From: DATEOR01 sp963766725
GTDB taxonomy: Bacteria > Actinomycetota > Thermoleophilia > Gaiellales > Gaiellaceae
NCBI GenBank assembly: GCA_963766725.1
Contig: CAVYBK010000001.1
Location: 124,001 to 188,000, forward strand
DNA length: 64,000 nt
Direction of reading: 5' to 3'
Part shown: one piece after another, positions 26,203 through 34,733 of the stretch
How the letters are laid out: the number at the start of each line of letters is the position of its first letter
Numbering within the stretch: the stretch's first letter is position 1
Notes under the pieces: generated by a model
Database searches by the model: none
What the model was told of the DNA's origin: nothing
Seen by the model: only the letters and a program-made list of their open reading frames with translations
Program-made: the position numbers and the translations under genes

Positions 26203-27828
26203 ATGGCACACAAGGAAATCCTGTTCAACGAGGAGGCGCGGCGCGCTCTCGAGCGCGGTGTGAACGTCCTCGCTGACGCGGTCAAGGTCACTCTTGGCCC
26301 CAAGGGTCGGTACGTCGTGCTCGACAAGAAGTTCGGCGCACCGACGATCACGAACGACGGCGTCACGATCGCTCGCGAGATCGAGGTCGAGGACGTCTTC
26401 GAGAACCAGGGCGCACAGCTCGTGCGCGAGGTCGCGACGGAGACCAACGACAAGGCCGGCGACGGCACGACGACCGCGACCATCCTTGCCCAGGCAATCG
26501 TGCGCGAGGGACTCAAGAACGTAGCCGCGGGCGCGAACCCGATGGGACTCAAGCGCGGGATCGAGACAGCCGTCGAGGCCGTCGTCGAGAACCTCCAGAG
26601 CCAGTCGAAGGAGATCTCCGGCAAGGAGGACATCGCCCGCGTCGCCACGATCTCATCGCGCGAGCGCGAGATCGGCGACGTCATCGCCGACGCGATCGAG
26701 AAGGTCGGGAAGGACGGTGTGGTAAACGTCGAGGAGGGCCAGACACTCGGCCTCGAGCTCGAGTTCACCGAGGGCATGCAGTTCGACAAGGGCTATCTGT
26801 CCCCGTACATGGTCACCGACGCCGAGCGGATGGAGGCAGTGCTCGACGACCCGTACGTCCTCGTCGCCAACCAGAAGATCGGCGCGGTCAAGGATCTCCT
26901 GCCCATCCTGGAGCAGGTCATCCAGGCCGGCCGGCCGCTGCTCATCGTGGCCGAGGACGTCGAGGGCGAGTCTCTCGCCACCATCGTCGTCAACAAGCTG
27001 CGCGGCACCTTCCAGGCCGTCGCCGTCAAGGCGCCGGGCTTCGGTGACCGCCGCAAGCGAATGCTCGAGGACATCGCCGTCCTCACCGCCGGCGAGGTCA
27101 TCACCGAGGAGATGGGCCTCAAGCTCGAGAACACCAAGGTCTCGCAGCTGGGCCGCGCCCGCCGGATCGTCGTCGACAAGGATTCGACCACGATCATCGA
27201 CGGTGCCGGCAAGTCCGACGCCATCAAGGGCCGGATCAAGCAGCTGAAGGCCGAGATCGAGAACACCGACTCGGACTTCGACCGCGAGAAGCTCCAGGAG
27301 CGCCTCGCGAAGCTGTCCGGCGGCGTCGCCGTCGTCAAGGTCGGCGCTTCCACCGAGACGGAGATGAAGGAGAAGAAGCACCGGGTCGAGGACGCTCTCG
27401 AGGCGACTCGAGCCGCACTCGAGGAGGGGATCGTCCCCGGCGGCGGCGTCGCGCTCATGAACGCCGTCGCGGCGATCAAGCTCGACTCCTATGAGGGCGA
27501 CGAGCGGACCGGTGCCAGCATCGTCTCGCGTTCGCTCGAGGAGCCGATTCGGCAGCTCGCGGACAACGCGGGTCTCGAAGGCTCCGTCGTCGTCGACACG
27601 ATCCACCGAGGCACAAAGGGCCACGGTCTCAACGTCGAGACCGGTGTCTACGAGGATCTCGTGAAGGCCGGGATCATCGACCCGACCAAGGTCACGCGCC
27701 TCGCGCTCCAGAACGCGGCGTCGATCGCGAAGAACATCCTCACCACCGAGGCTGTCGTGGCGGAGGTGCCTGAGAAGCAGCCCGCAATGGCCGGCGGCGG
27801 TATGCCCGACATGGGCGGGATGATGTAA
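26203..27828 (+). CDS. groEL: Chaperonin GroEL
   Basis: A 541-residue chaperonin subunit that forms the 14-mer folding chamber. The ATP motif GDGTTTATILAQAI and the C-terminal GGMPDMGGMM repeat, found in the main GroEL of most bacteria (not the His-rich GroEL1 of mycobacteria), are visible. GGAGGAAAG lies 7 nt upstream of the ATG at 26203. It is co-transcribed with groES and under the same CIRCE control. Confidence 0.99.
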   Translation: MAHKEILFNEEARRALERGVNVLADAVKVTLGPKGRYVVLDKKFGAPTITNDGVTIAREIEVEDVFENQGAQLVREVATETNDKAGDGTTTATILAQAIVREGLKNVAAGANPMGLKRGIETAVEAVVENLQSQSKEISGKEDIARVATISSREREIGDVIADAIEKVGKDGVVNVEEGQTLGLELEFTEGMQFDKGYLSPYMVTDAERMEAVLDDPYVLVANQKIGAVKDLLPILEQVIQAGRPLLIVAEDVEGESLATIVVNKLRGTFQAVAVKAPGFGDRRKRMLEDIAVLTAGEVITEEMGLKLENTKVSQLGRARRIVVDKDSTTIIDGAGKSDAIKGRIKQLKAEIENTDSDFDREKLQERLAKLSGGVAVVKVGASTETEMKEKKHRVEDALEATRAALEEGIVPGGGVALMNAVAAIKLDSYEGDERTGASIVSRSLEEPIRQLADNAGLEGSVVVDTIHRGTKGHGLNVETGVYEDLVKAGIIDPTKVTRLALQNAASIAKNILTTEAVVAEVPEKQPAMAGGGMPDMGGMM

Positions 27829-27854
27829 GGAGCCGAAAGGCTTCTGGCAGTACG

Positions 27855-27882
27855 GAAAGGGGCGCCTCGCGGCGCCCCTTTC
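27855..27882 (+). terminator. Terminator after groEL
   Basis: A perfect 12-bp stem, GAAAGGGGCGCC, loop TCGC, GGCGCCCCTTTC, lies 27 nt after the groEL stop. The following bases are TCGTT, a poor T-tract, but the stem is very stable. It could also serve the convergent gene at 27905. Confidence 0.75.
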
Positions 27883-27904
27883 TCGTTACCGGGGTTCGGT
27901 TTCG

Positions 27905-29803
27905 CTACGGCGTGTAGTCGCCGTAGATGTTCTGGTCGATGCCGCCGTCGCGCGGGCAGCGGTCGCCGCTCCACGCTCCGCTTTCGAAGACGCGGCACTG
28001 GTGGACGTCAGCGGTTGCTCCGTCCTCGTCCTCCGGGTCTTCCCGCGGGTCGGTTCCCTGGACTGTGTTACGCCAGTCCGTCCAGACGCCGTACGAGAAG
28101 TCGTTCACGGAGCTGACGTAGAGGTAGTCGCCCGCGAACGGCACGGTGCGGTCGGAGAACTGCTCGAAGTTCGGGTTGGACGTGACGTTGCTCACGCGCG
28201 TCGCCGTCCAGCTCCCTCCGGAGTTCGTCGACCTGGCAGCCCACGCGTCGAGCGAGGGCACCGTGGTCCGGTTGGCGCAGTTGCCGATGGGGCGCGTCAC
28301 GCTGTAGCACCCGTCGTTGCGGCTGTCCCACCAGATGGTGTGGATCGTGCCGCGCGTGGCGGCCGACGGATTGTCCGCCGAGATGTCCGGGAAGACCTGG
28401 TGCCCGGTCGTCTCGTTGTCGATCAGCGACGGGCCCACCTTCGCTCCAGTCGCGCCGTTGACGCGCAGGAAGAAAATGGCCGCCTGGCCGGCAGTGCCGG
28501 ACTCGATCGTCCCATATGTCGTGCCGGTGCTTGTCACCGTGCCGGGCTTCGTCGCGTCGTAGACGACGTAGAACCGATCCGGATTCGCGGTGTCGAACTG
28601 ATCCGCCGTGGCTCGCGGCTGCGTGTCGCGGCGGAAGAACGTGTAGCCCGACTCGCAGTGGGCGTCGAAGTCGCCGCAGTCGCGGGCATTGCCCTCGGCC
28701 TCGGGCTCTTCCTCGCCGCCCGGATCGTCGGGCTGCGACTGAGCCGGGGCCGCCTCGGGCTCGCCGACGTCCTGCGCATCGTTCTCGATGAAGTTCTGAA
28801 GGAGCTTCGGCCGAGAGAATGTCGCTCCGCAGTCCGTCGACTTGACGTAGTAGATGGAATTGCCCTCCGGCCCGCGGCCGGACTCGAAGCTGCGGAAGAC
28901 GAGGTAGATGTTGCTGTTCCCCGTCACCGCGATGTCCGGGAACTGCACATCCGAGATCGTCTGCGAGAGCTTCTTCGGCGTCGTGAACGTGACGCCGTGA
29001 TTGGTCGAGCGGGAGAAGTAGATCCCCACGCCTCCCGCGTTGCCGCTGAAGCGCGACCACGAGAAGTAGGCGTTGTTGTCGCAGCGGCCGTCGGAGTTGT
29101 GGTCGGCCTCGATCGTCGTCTTGTCGTTGAAGATGCCGAGCAGGTTCGGCGCCGACGAGCCTCTATTGACGACGACCGTCTGGCGATACCGCTTGCCGTC
29201 GTTCTGCGGATTGCCGCTCTGTCCGCCCGGGTTGTCGTAGGTCGCAACCCAGACGTCGCCGAAGGTCTTCGGCGTCCCCGCCGGGTCGTCCGAGCTCTCC
29301 GAGCCGAAGAACGCACGGCCCTGGGCGTCCCAGGCGATCACCGGGTCACCGGCGCTCGCCGTGCGCACCTGCTGCTTCGCGATCTGGCCGTACGGCGAGG
29401 TGTCGTCCGGATACCCTGGGATGAGGGAGCTGACGAAGCTCCCGCCTGCGTTCTCCGACCGGTAGTACCCCATCCAGATCGGTCCGACCGGGATCGGGTT
29501 CCCGTCGGCGTCGTTCGTGTTGTAGACGCCGCAGTAGTCGTTCGAAGAGCCCAGGATCACGTTGGTGTTCCTCGGGTCGACGGCTATTGCCGGTTCGTTC
29601 TGGCGGCCGCGCGAGCGCGAGCACTCAGCGAGTGTCGCGTCCGTGTACGGCGTCCCGGTTGCCAGCGTGTAGGAGCTGACGTAGCCGGGGTTGTTCGCGT
29701 CGTTGGTGAGCCTCACGTCGGCCCCCGGCGTCGATGCGGCGGCAACGCCGACCAGCACGCCGAAGGCGAGGGCGAGCGCCCCCACTAGTGTCCATCTCCT
29801 CAT
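27905..29803 (-). CDS. Secreted protein with sialidase-like (BNR) beta-propeller repeats
   Basis: A 632-residue exported protein. The signal peptide begins MRRWTLVGALALAFGVLVG and ends near VAAASTPGA. The mature part repeats short blocks of the form STNHGVTFTTPKK, STDCGATFSRPKL and STNSGGSWTATRV, which look like Asp-box (BNR) repeats of the sialidase-type propeller. The catalytic residues of true sialidases are not evident, so a glycan-binding or unknown role is as likely. An acidic stretch (QPDDPGGEEEPEAEG) interrupts the middle. ATG at 29803 has GGGGAGGA ahead of it. Confidence 0.75.
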   Translation of the reverse strand: MRRWTLVGALALAFGVLVGVAAASTPGADVRLTNDANNPGYVSSYTLATGTPYTDATLAECSRSRGRQNEPAIAVDPRNTNVILGSSNDYCGVYNTNDADGNPIPVGPIWMGYYRSENAGGSFVSSLIPGYPDDTSPYGQIAKQQVRTASAGDPVIAWDAQGRAFFGSESSDDPAGTPKTFGDVWVATYDNPGGQSGNPQNDGKRYRQTVVVNRGSSAPNLLGIFNDKTTIEADHNSDGRCDNNAYFSWSRFSGNAGGVGIYFSRSTNHGVTFTTPKKLSQTISDVQFPDIAVTGNSNIYLVFRSFESGRGPEGNSIYYVKSTDCGATFSRPKLLQNFIENDAQDVGEPEAAPAQSQPDDPGGEEEPEAEGNARDCGDFDAHCESGYTFFRRDTQPRATADQFDTANPDRFYVVYDATKPGTVTSTGTTYGTIESGTAGQAAIFFLRVNGATGAKVGPSLIDNETTGHQVFPDISADNPSAATRGTIHTIWWDSRNDGCYSVTRPIGNCANRTTVPSLDAWAARSTNSGGSWTATRVSNVTSNPNFEQFSDRTVPFAGDYLYVSSVNDFSYGVWTDWRNTVQGTDPREDPEDEDGATADVHQCRVFESGAWSGDRCPRDGGIDQNIYGDYTP

Positions 29804-29904
29804 TAGGTCCTCCCCTATGTCCGCGGACGTCGAAGCGCGGCGACTATACGCCTCGCGCGGTCCTTCTTGCGGCGGCAACCGATCAAGAAACCGAGCAGGG
29901 TCCG

Positions 29905-29910
29905 TACACT
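29905..29910 (+). promoter_or_regulatory. -10 element TACACT for leaderless ygfZ
   Basis: TACACT ends 7 nt before an ATG at 29918. That ATG is one base out of frame with the rest of ygfZ, which is what suggests a +1 error near 29953. Confidence 0.5.
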
Positions 29911-29917
29911 GAATCCG

Positions 29918-30704
29918 ATGAGCTCACGCAGCGCCGAACGGCAAGGCTTTTCGGGTGGACAGAGGCTATGTCGAGGTCTCGGGTCCGGACGCCGAGGACT
30001 TCCTCGAGCGAATGCTCTCGAACGAGGTCGCGACGCTCGAGCCCGGCTCCTCGAGGCCCGCGCTTCTCTTGACTGCGAAGGGGCGCATCATCGCGCCGGT
30101 CCGGGCGGTCAGAACCGCCGAGGACGCGTTCCTGCTCGTCACCGACTCGTCCGACCTCGCGGGCCCGGTCGCGGAGTCGCTCCTGGCTTCGCGCTTTGCA
30201 TCCAGGTGCGAGATCGAGACACGCCCCTGGGTCGGCTTCGTCCAGGTCGGCAGCGAGCCTGCGGAGCCCGCGGTCGCGATCCCCGACTTCGGCGTCGAGG
30301 CATGGGAGGCCTGGCGTGAGCGAGCGGAAGACGGCGCGGACGCGACGGAGCTCGAGCGCCTGCGGATCGACGCCGGAACGCCCGCCTGGGGCAAGGAGCT
30401 CGACGAGACGGTCCTGCCCGCCGAAGCAGGCCTCGACGAGACCCACATCTCGTTCACGAAGGGCTGCTTCCCCGGCCAGGAGCCGATCGCGCGGCTGCGG
30501 CACCGCGGGCACGTGAACCGCCGCCTGCGCAGGCTCGAGGCCCCGGCGGCGAAGGCGGGCGACGAGATCGTCTGGAACGACAAGGTGGTCGGCCGTGTGA
30601 CGAGCGCCGTCGAGGGCCGCGCGCTCGGGTACGTGCGCACCGAGGTGCCGGAGGACGGGCTCCTGGTCATCGGCGGTTCGCAGGCGAAGATGCGCCCGGC
30701 ATGA
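29918..30704 (+). CDS. ygfZ: Folate-binding protein YgfZ (GcvT-like), probable frameshift near the start
   Basis: A tetrahydrofolate-dependent protein that helps build or repair Fe-S enzymes. The YgfZ signature KGCFPGQEPIARLRHRG is complete. The open frame proper begins at a GTG at 29955. However, a leaderless ATG at 29918 would join it if one G is removed from TTTTCGGGTGG, giving 261 residues and a more normal N-terminus; I chose that start by analogy with the other +1 errors here. The last four codons overlap the 3-prime end of a tRNA gene on the other strand. Confidence 0.87.
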
Positions 30705-30763
30705 TTCGAACATGCGACCTCTGCCTCCGCAGGGCAGCGCTCTATCCCCTGAGCTACGGGCGC
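30691..30763 (-). tRNA. tRNA-Arg, anticodon GCG
   Basis: A complete 73-nt cloverleaf. The acceptor stem GCGCCCG pairs with CGGGCGC, the D-arm is GCTC...GAGC, the anticodon stem CTGCC/GGCAG encloses loop CTGCGGA (U33, anticodon GCG) and the T-arm is GCATG-TTCGAAT-CATGC. The discriminator is A73 and the 3-prime CCA is not encoded. GCG reads the arginine codon CGC. A G34 tRNA-Arg is unusual because most bacteria use ACG with inosine for CGC and CGU. Confidence 0.93.
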
Positions 30764-30793
30764 GGGGCTAGGCGACCAGTGTAGCCGCGCTCG

Positions 30794-31135
30794 TCAGGCG
30801 GCCGAGCCGAGCGACGCGATCACGTAGTCCACGCGGCCTTCGCGGACGAACTCCCACATCCGCGGCCCGCCGACTCCGGCGCGGCGGTCGAGGAACGCGT
30901 TGAGCGCGGAGTTGTCCATCCCGGCTTCGCGAGCGGCGGAGAGGAGGTGCTCGACGGCCGGAAGAGGCTCGCCGTCCGGGCCGAACTGCCAGGCGGGATA
31001 GACGTGCTCGAAGCCTCCGTCTCTGGGGACGCCGAAGAGCTCACCGGCGCGGCGGCGAGCTTCGATCCGGGCGGGGTCGGCGCCGAGGCGCGCCGCCAGC
31101 CAGGAAGTCGTGAAGGAGTTGGAGTCCGATCGCAT
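30794..31135 (-). CDS. Small protein, possibly MbcA/ParS antitoxin-like
   Basis: A 113-residue protein. The N-terminal half (SWLAARLGADPARIEARRRAGELFG, a helix-rich stretch) looks like a helix-turn-helix or helical DNA-binding region. The second half, with FLDRRAGVGGPRMWEFVREGRVDYV, vaguely resembles the toxin-binding end of stand-alone MbcA/ParS/Xre antitoxins. No toxin gene lies next to it. The family guess is weak. ATG at 31135. Confidence 0.5.
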   Translation of the reverse strand: MRSDSNSFTTSWLAARLGADPARIEARRRAGELFGVPRDGGFEHVYPAWQFGPDGEPLPAVEHLLSAAREAGMDNSALNAFLDRRAGVGGPRMWEFVREGRVDYVIASLGSAA

Positions 31136-31145
31136 GGAGCTGCAC

Positions 31146-31176
31146 TACGGGCGGCCCGCTGGGCGAGCCGCCCGTA
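31146..31176. repeat. Inverted repeat between cupin and antitoxin-like genes
   Basis: TACGGGCGGC and GCCGCCCGTA form a perfect 10-bp stem with an 11-nt loop. There is no T-tract on either strand, so it is either a terminator that works without one or a regulatory hairpin. Confidence 0.5.
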
Positions 31177-31197
31177 ACGTGGACTCAGTTTGACGCA

Positions 31198-31774
31198 TCA
31201 GGCGGCGGCAGTCGCAGCCTGCGGAGCCGCCGGAGCGGGAACGTACTGTGGCGTGTAGCCGACCAGGCGGCCCATCGCGGCGCCGGCCGAGAGTGCGGCC
31301 TTCTGGATGGCGCCGGGGACATGCGGGGCGCGGACGTCGTCGAAGTACTCGTTGGCGATGACGGCCATGCGTACCGGGTTCGGCATCCCCTTCTTGTTCG
31401 TCTTGCCATCGGCGGCGAGGGCGAACATCGTCTCGAGGAAGGACTCGAACTCGAGCGCGGGGCTGACCTTGGCGGTGAAGCGAGCCTCGTCGGCGCCGAC
31501 GTTCTTGAAGCGGTGGATCGTGCCGGGCTCGACGGTGACCGAGTCGCCCGCGTCTGACCACGACCTTGTCGCCGTCCTTCCGGAACTCGACCGAGCCGCT
31601 CTGGATCTCGAACTCCTCGGTCTGGTACGGGTGCACGTGGCTGGCGACGCCGCCGCCGGGGGCGACCGCGGCCTCGATCAGCACGTACTCGCCGCCGGTG
31701 TCGCGCGAGGTCTTGTGGAACGTGATGCGCTCGCCGGTGACGGGATTCTCGATTGTCTGTCCGGTGGAAATCAC
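31198..31774 (-). CDS. Cupin-domain protein, one frameshift
   Basis: About 191 residues after correction. A cupin core is clear: SHVHPYQTEEFEIQSGSVEF is motif 1 and VEPGTIHRFKNVG is motif 2. The C-terminal half is helical and ends in an Ala/Pro-rich tail. The frame changes near 31556-31562, where GTCAGACGCG reads as GTCGACGCG if an A is removed. The GTG at 31774 has AGGAGG 9 nt upstream, so this gene has a normal leader. Function is unknown; the shape fits a small-molecule-binding or quercetinase-like cupin. Confidence 0.78.
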
Positions 31775-31927
31775 TTCGGGTTCCTCCTTAGTGCCTTGGG
31801 GGTCGTCCTTGACTCGCTCAATCTCGCGGCTCGTGGCCCTCATGACGATGGAGGCACCCTGCGTCTTCCAGTGGGGCTGGCCGCGTCGGCCGGGGTGGGG
31901 GTAACGCGAGGCCGCTAGTGTGGCTGG

Positions 31928-32821
31928 GTGCGCATCTGCTCACTCGTCCCGGGGGCCACCGAGGTGCTTTTCGCGCTTGGCTTGGGGGAGAGCGTCGTCG
32001 GCGTCACCCACGAGTGCGACTGGCCGCACGAGGCGGAGTCGCGCCCGCGGGTCACGGCTTCCCACCTTCAGAGCGGCGACCTCTCGAGCGCCGAGATCGA
32101 CGCGGCGGTGGCCGAGGCCGCCCGCGAAGGGAAGGCGCTCTACGCGGTCGACGAGGGAGTCTGGGAGGACATCCAGGCGGACGTCGTCGTCGCGCAGGAG
32201 CTCTGCGACGTCTGCGCGGTCTCGGCGGGTGAGGTGCGCCGCCTGGACGTCGAGGTGATCGACTACTCGCCGGCGACGCTGGACGGCGTGCTCGGTCACA
32301 TCACCGCGCTCGGGTGGAGGCTCGACGCGGAGGCTGCGGCCGACGAGCTGACCAACGGCATGCGCCTGCGCCTGGAGCGCGTGCGGGCTGCACTAGCGGA
32401 GACGGAGACGTACCCCCGCGTCTACGTGTCGGAGTGGCTGGAGCCGCCGTATGCCGCCGGCCACTGGGTGCCGGACATGGTCTCGGCCGCGGGCGGCATG
32501 GAGATCGCGGGGATTGCCGGCGAGCCGTCGTTCCGGATGCGCTGGACGGACGTTGCCGGCCTCGAGCCCGACACGGTCGTCCTCGCCCCGTGCGGCTTCG
32601 ACCTCGACCGGACGCTCAGCGAGGTCGTCACACTCGACCTCAGCGCCCACCTCCTCGGCACGGCTGCTCGCCAGGAGAGCCGCGTCTTCGCCGTGGACGC
32701 GAACGGCTACTTCTCCCGGCCGGGCCCCCGGCTCGTCGACGGTGTCGAGCTGCTCGCCTACCTCCTCCACCCGGACGCGTACTCCGATCCGGGCATCCCG
32801 TGGTCGCGCGTCAGGGTGTGA
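31928..32821 (+). CDS. Periplasmic-binding-protein-like (BtuF family) without signal peptide
   Basis: A 297-residue protein of the helical-backbone metal/cobalamin-receptor fold; the start RICSLVPGATEVLFALGLGE and later DMVSAAGGMEIAG are typical of BtuF-like proteins. It has no signal peptide or lipobox, so it should be cytoplasmic; many Actinomycetota carry such forms, often annotated as cobalamin-binding. No permease or ATPase gene is nearby. GTG at 31928 lies 6 nt after TAGTGT (31916-31921). Confidence 0.8.
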   Translation: MRICSLVPGATEVLFALGLGESVVGVTHECDWPHEAESRPRVTASHLQSGDLSSAEIDAAVAEAAREGKALYAVDEGVWEDIQADVVVAQELCDVCAVSAGEVRRLDVEVIDYSPATLDGVLGHITALGWRLDAEAAADELTNGMRLRLERVRAALAETETYPRVYVSEWLEPPYAAGHWVPDMVSAAGGMEIAGIAGEPSFRMRWTDVAGLEPDTVVLAPCGFDLDRTLSEVVTLDLSAHLLGTAARQESRVFAVDANGYFSRPGPRLVDGVELLAYLLHPDAYSDPGIPWSRVRV

Positions 32822-33107
32822 CGACGACCTCGTCGCCCTGAATCTCGACCCGGAACACCCGGGCGGGCTCCTCGCCGGAGAGGCAGGCGCCGGTGCCGAG
32901 GTCGAACTTCCACCCGTGGTAGGCACAGGTGAGCGTGTCGCCGAGGATCTCGCCCTCGTGCAGCGGGTTGCCCTCGTGGGGGCAGGCGTTGGCGAAGGCG
33001 TGAGCGCGACCGTCGACCACGAAGACGGCGACTTGCGTGCCTTCGACCTCGACGAGCGCGCGGCCGTCCGCATCGAGGCTCGAAAGCGGGATCCGAACGG
33101 GCTCCAC
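32811..33107 (-). CDS. Rieske 2Fe-2S ferredoxin-like protein
   Basis: A 98-residue small Rieske protein. The ligands are in CPHEGNPL and CAYHGWKF, the ferredoxin-type spacing. Such proteins pass electrons to dioxygenases or act as nitrite-reductase small subunits; no partner enzyme is adjacent. GTG at 33107 lies 7 nt after TAGTCT. The end overlaps the end of the BtuF-like gene by 11 bp. Confidence 0.9.
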   Translation of the reverse strand: MEPVRIPLSSLDADGRALVEVEGTQVAVFVVDGRAHAFANACPHEGNPLHEGEILGDTLTCAYHGWKFDLGTGACLSGEEPARVFRVEIQGDEVVVTP

Positions 33108-33113
33108 GCTGCC

Positions 33114-33120
33114 TAGACTA
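33114..33120. promoter_or_regulatory. Shared -10 element for Rieske and cyclodeaminase-like genes
   Basis: TAGACTA gives TAGTCT on the minus strand (33120-33115), 7 nt from the Rieske GTG, and TAGACT on the plus strand (33114-33119), 11 nt from the ATG at 33131. Same symmetric form as at 18155-18161. Confidence 0.5.
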
Positions 33121-33130
33121 CTGCGCCCCG

Positions 33131-34060
33131 ATGCCCCTCTATCTCCGTGAATCCGAGGTTGCCGAGCTGCTTTCGCCCGAGGAGGCGGTGGAGGCAGTCG
33201 AGGCCTGCTTCCGCCGGATGGCCGCCGGCCGCGTCGATCTCCGGCCGCGGTTCCGGCTCGGGCTCAACCCCGGCGTCATGAACGTCATGGCCGCGTCCGA
33301 CCTCGACCTCGGTGTGGCCGGCCTGAAGACGTATGGCGTCTCCGAGGGCGGCGCCCGCTTCGTCGTCGTTCTCTTTGCGGCCGATCGCGCTGAGGTGCTC
33401 GCGATCATCGAGGCGGACAAGCTCGGCCAGCTCCGGACCGGCGCTGCGAGTGCCGTCGCCGCGCGGCACCTCGCCAAGCCGGGCGCGAAGTCCCTCGGGA
33501 TCCTCGGGACGGGCTGGCAGGCCGAGAGCCAGGTGCTCTCCATGCGCGCTGCCCTGCCGGAGCTCGAGCGCGTGGTGGCGTACTCCCGCAATGAGGAAAG
33601 ACTCGCCCGCTTCTGCGAGCGCTTCGACGCCGAGGCCGGCGAGTACAACAAGGACGCGGCCGAGATGGACGTCGTCGTGACGATGACGAGCTCCAAGGAC
33701 CCTGTTCTCCGTGGCGAGTGGCTGAAGCCCGGTGCGCTCGTCTGCGCCGTGGGCGCAAACCGCATCCAGTCGCGCGAGCTGGACAACGCGGTCCTCGAGC
33801 GGGCCGCGTTCGTCTGCTGCGACTCGAAGGAGCAGGCGAAGATCGAGGCCGGCGATCTCGTCGAGCCGGTCGAGCGCGGGGTGCTCGACTGGCTGGAGGT
33901 GCACGAGCTTTCGGAGGTCGTCGGCGGCGAGGTGCAGGGCCGCGCGCAGGACGACGACATCGTCCTCTTCAAGAGCCTAGGAATAGCGGCCGAAGACCTC
34001 GCCGTTGGCGCTCTCGTCGTCGAACGGGCGCGCGAGCGGGGCGTGGGGACCGAGCTCTAG
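33131..34060 (+). CDS. Ornithine cyclodeaminase/mu-crystallin family protein
   Basis: A 309-residue NAD(P)-binding protein. The family blocks are KTYGVSEGGARFVVV, LGQLRTGAASAVAARHLAKP and the Rossmann motif LGILGTGWQAESQ. Members include ornithine cyclodeaminase, alanine dehydrogenase and ketimine reductases, so the substrate is open. It forms a convergent pair with the gene at 34057, the stops overlapping by 4 bp. Confidence 0.88.
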   Translation: MPLYLRESEVAELLSPEEAVEAVEACFRRMAAGRVDLRPRFRLGLNPGVMNVMAASDLDLGVAGLKTYGVSEGGARFVVVLFAADRAEVLAIIEADKLGQLRTGAASAVAARHLAKPGAKSLGILGTGWQAESQVLSMRAALPELERVVAYSRNEERLARFCERFDAEAGEYNKDAAEMDVVVTMTSSKDPVLRGEWLKPGALVCAVGANRIQSRELDNAVLERAAFVCCDSKEQAKIEAGDLVEPVERGVLDWLEVHELSEVVGGEVQGRAQDDDIVLFKSLGIAAEDLAVGALVVERARERGVGTEL

Positions 34061-34350
34061 CTCTCGCGGACCTGGTAGGCCGCCATGTTGGCGACGTCCT
34101 CGCCGACCGCGCGGATGACGTCGGGGCGCTCGAGCAGGCGGAGCCGCTGCTCGTCCGTTGCGCGGTTCTTCAGGTACGGGTCCTCGAGGATCTCCTGGAG
34201 CGGGCGGCCGGAGCGGTGCTCGCGGATGACGTAGGCCGCGAGGGAATCCATCTTCGTGAGCGACTTGTGCTGGTCGGAGTCGCCCTTGCCGCCGAAGATG
34301 CGCGCGAAGAACCCGGGCTTCTTCGGCTCCTGACCCTCGGTCTCGGACAC
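34057..34350 (-). CDS. Conserved hypothetical small protein
   Basis: A 97-residue soluble protein that starts with GTG at 34350 and begins with a charged segment (EPKKPGFFARIFGGKG), followed by a helical region (SLAAYVIREHRSGRPLQEILEDPYL). TACAAT on the minus strand (34362-34357) lies 6 nt upstream, so the mRNA is probably leaderless. I do not recognise it. Confidence 0.65.
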   Translation of the reverse strand: MSETEGQEPKKPGFFARIFGGKGDSDQHKSLTKMDSLAAYVIREHRSGRPLQEILEDPYLKNRATDEQRLRLLERPDVIRAVGEDVANMAAYQVRES

Positions 34351-34356
34351 GGGGCG

Positions 34357-34366
34357 ATTGTATCCT
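34357..34366. promoter_or_regulatory. Overlapping divergent -10 elements at 34.36 kb
   Basis: TACAAT on the minus strand (34362-34357), 6 nt from GTG 34350, overlaps TATCCT on the plus strand (34361-34366), 7 nt from GTG 34374. The intergenic gap is only 23 bp. Confidence 0.6.
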
Positions 34367-34373
34367 GGCGTCT

Positions 34374-34721
34374 GTGCCGTCCGAGCCAGCGGGCACGCGC
34401 TTCGCCGAACGGGTCTTCCACGGAGTTGGGGAGGACGGTACCCGCGAGGAGATCGTGATCTGGATCGAGCGGCGCCAGGGAGCCCTCTGGGCGGTCGGCC
34501 GCGCGATCGACCCGAAGAACCGCTCCATCCCGGCCGCGCGCCCGGACGACTACATCTTCGAGGGCTACGAGCTCGGCGACGCGCTCGAGGCGGCGAACAA
34601 CGCGCTGTCGGACGACCTCGAGGTCTCGGCGGAGGACGGCGTGGAGGAGCGCGTGAAGCGCTTCAACGAAGAGGAGCTACTGAAGCCGCTCGAGCGCTGG
34701 TTCTTCGGCCACAGCCCTTAG
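34374..34721 (+). CDS. Conserved hypothetical protein
   Basis: A 115-residue acidic protein, divergent from the gene at 34350 and starting with GTG 7 nt after TATCCT. The sequence (EEIVIWIERRQGALWAVG, later YIFEGYELGDALEAANNAL) suggests a small alpha/beta fold. No domain recognised. Confidence 0.65.
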   Translation: MPSEPAGTRFAERVFHGVGEDGTREEIVIWIERRQGALWAVGRAIDPKNRSIPAARPDDYIFEGYELGDALEAANNALSDDLEVSAEDGVEERVKRFNEEELLKPLERWFFGHSP

Positions 34722-34733
34722 GCTCTGCAGGCG

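Noticed and set aside
28001..29788. 595-codon plus-strand open frame opposite the propeller protein
   Set aside because: Val/Arg/Asp-rich shadow without domains; the minus-strand gene has a signal peptide, ribosome-binding site and BNR repeats.
30794..31135. Confident antitoxin annotation for the 113-residue protein
   Set aside because: The likeness to MbcA/ParS proteins is weak and no toxin lies next to it, so it is reported only as a tentative family.
31146..31176. Inverted repeat as a standard rho-independent terminator
   Set aside because: A good stem but no T-tract on either strand; listed only as a repeat.
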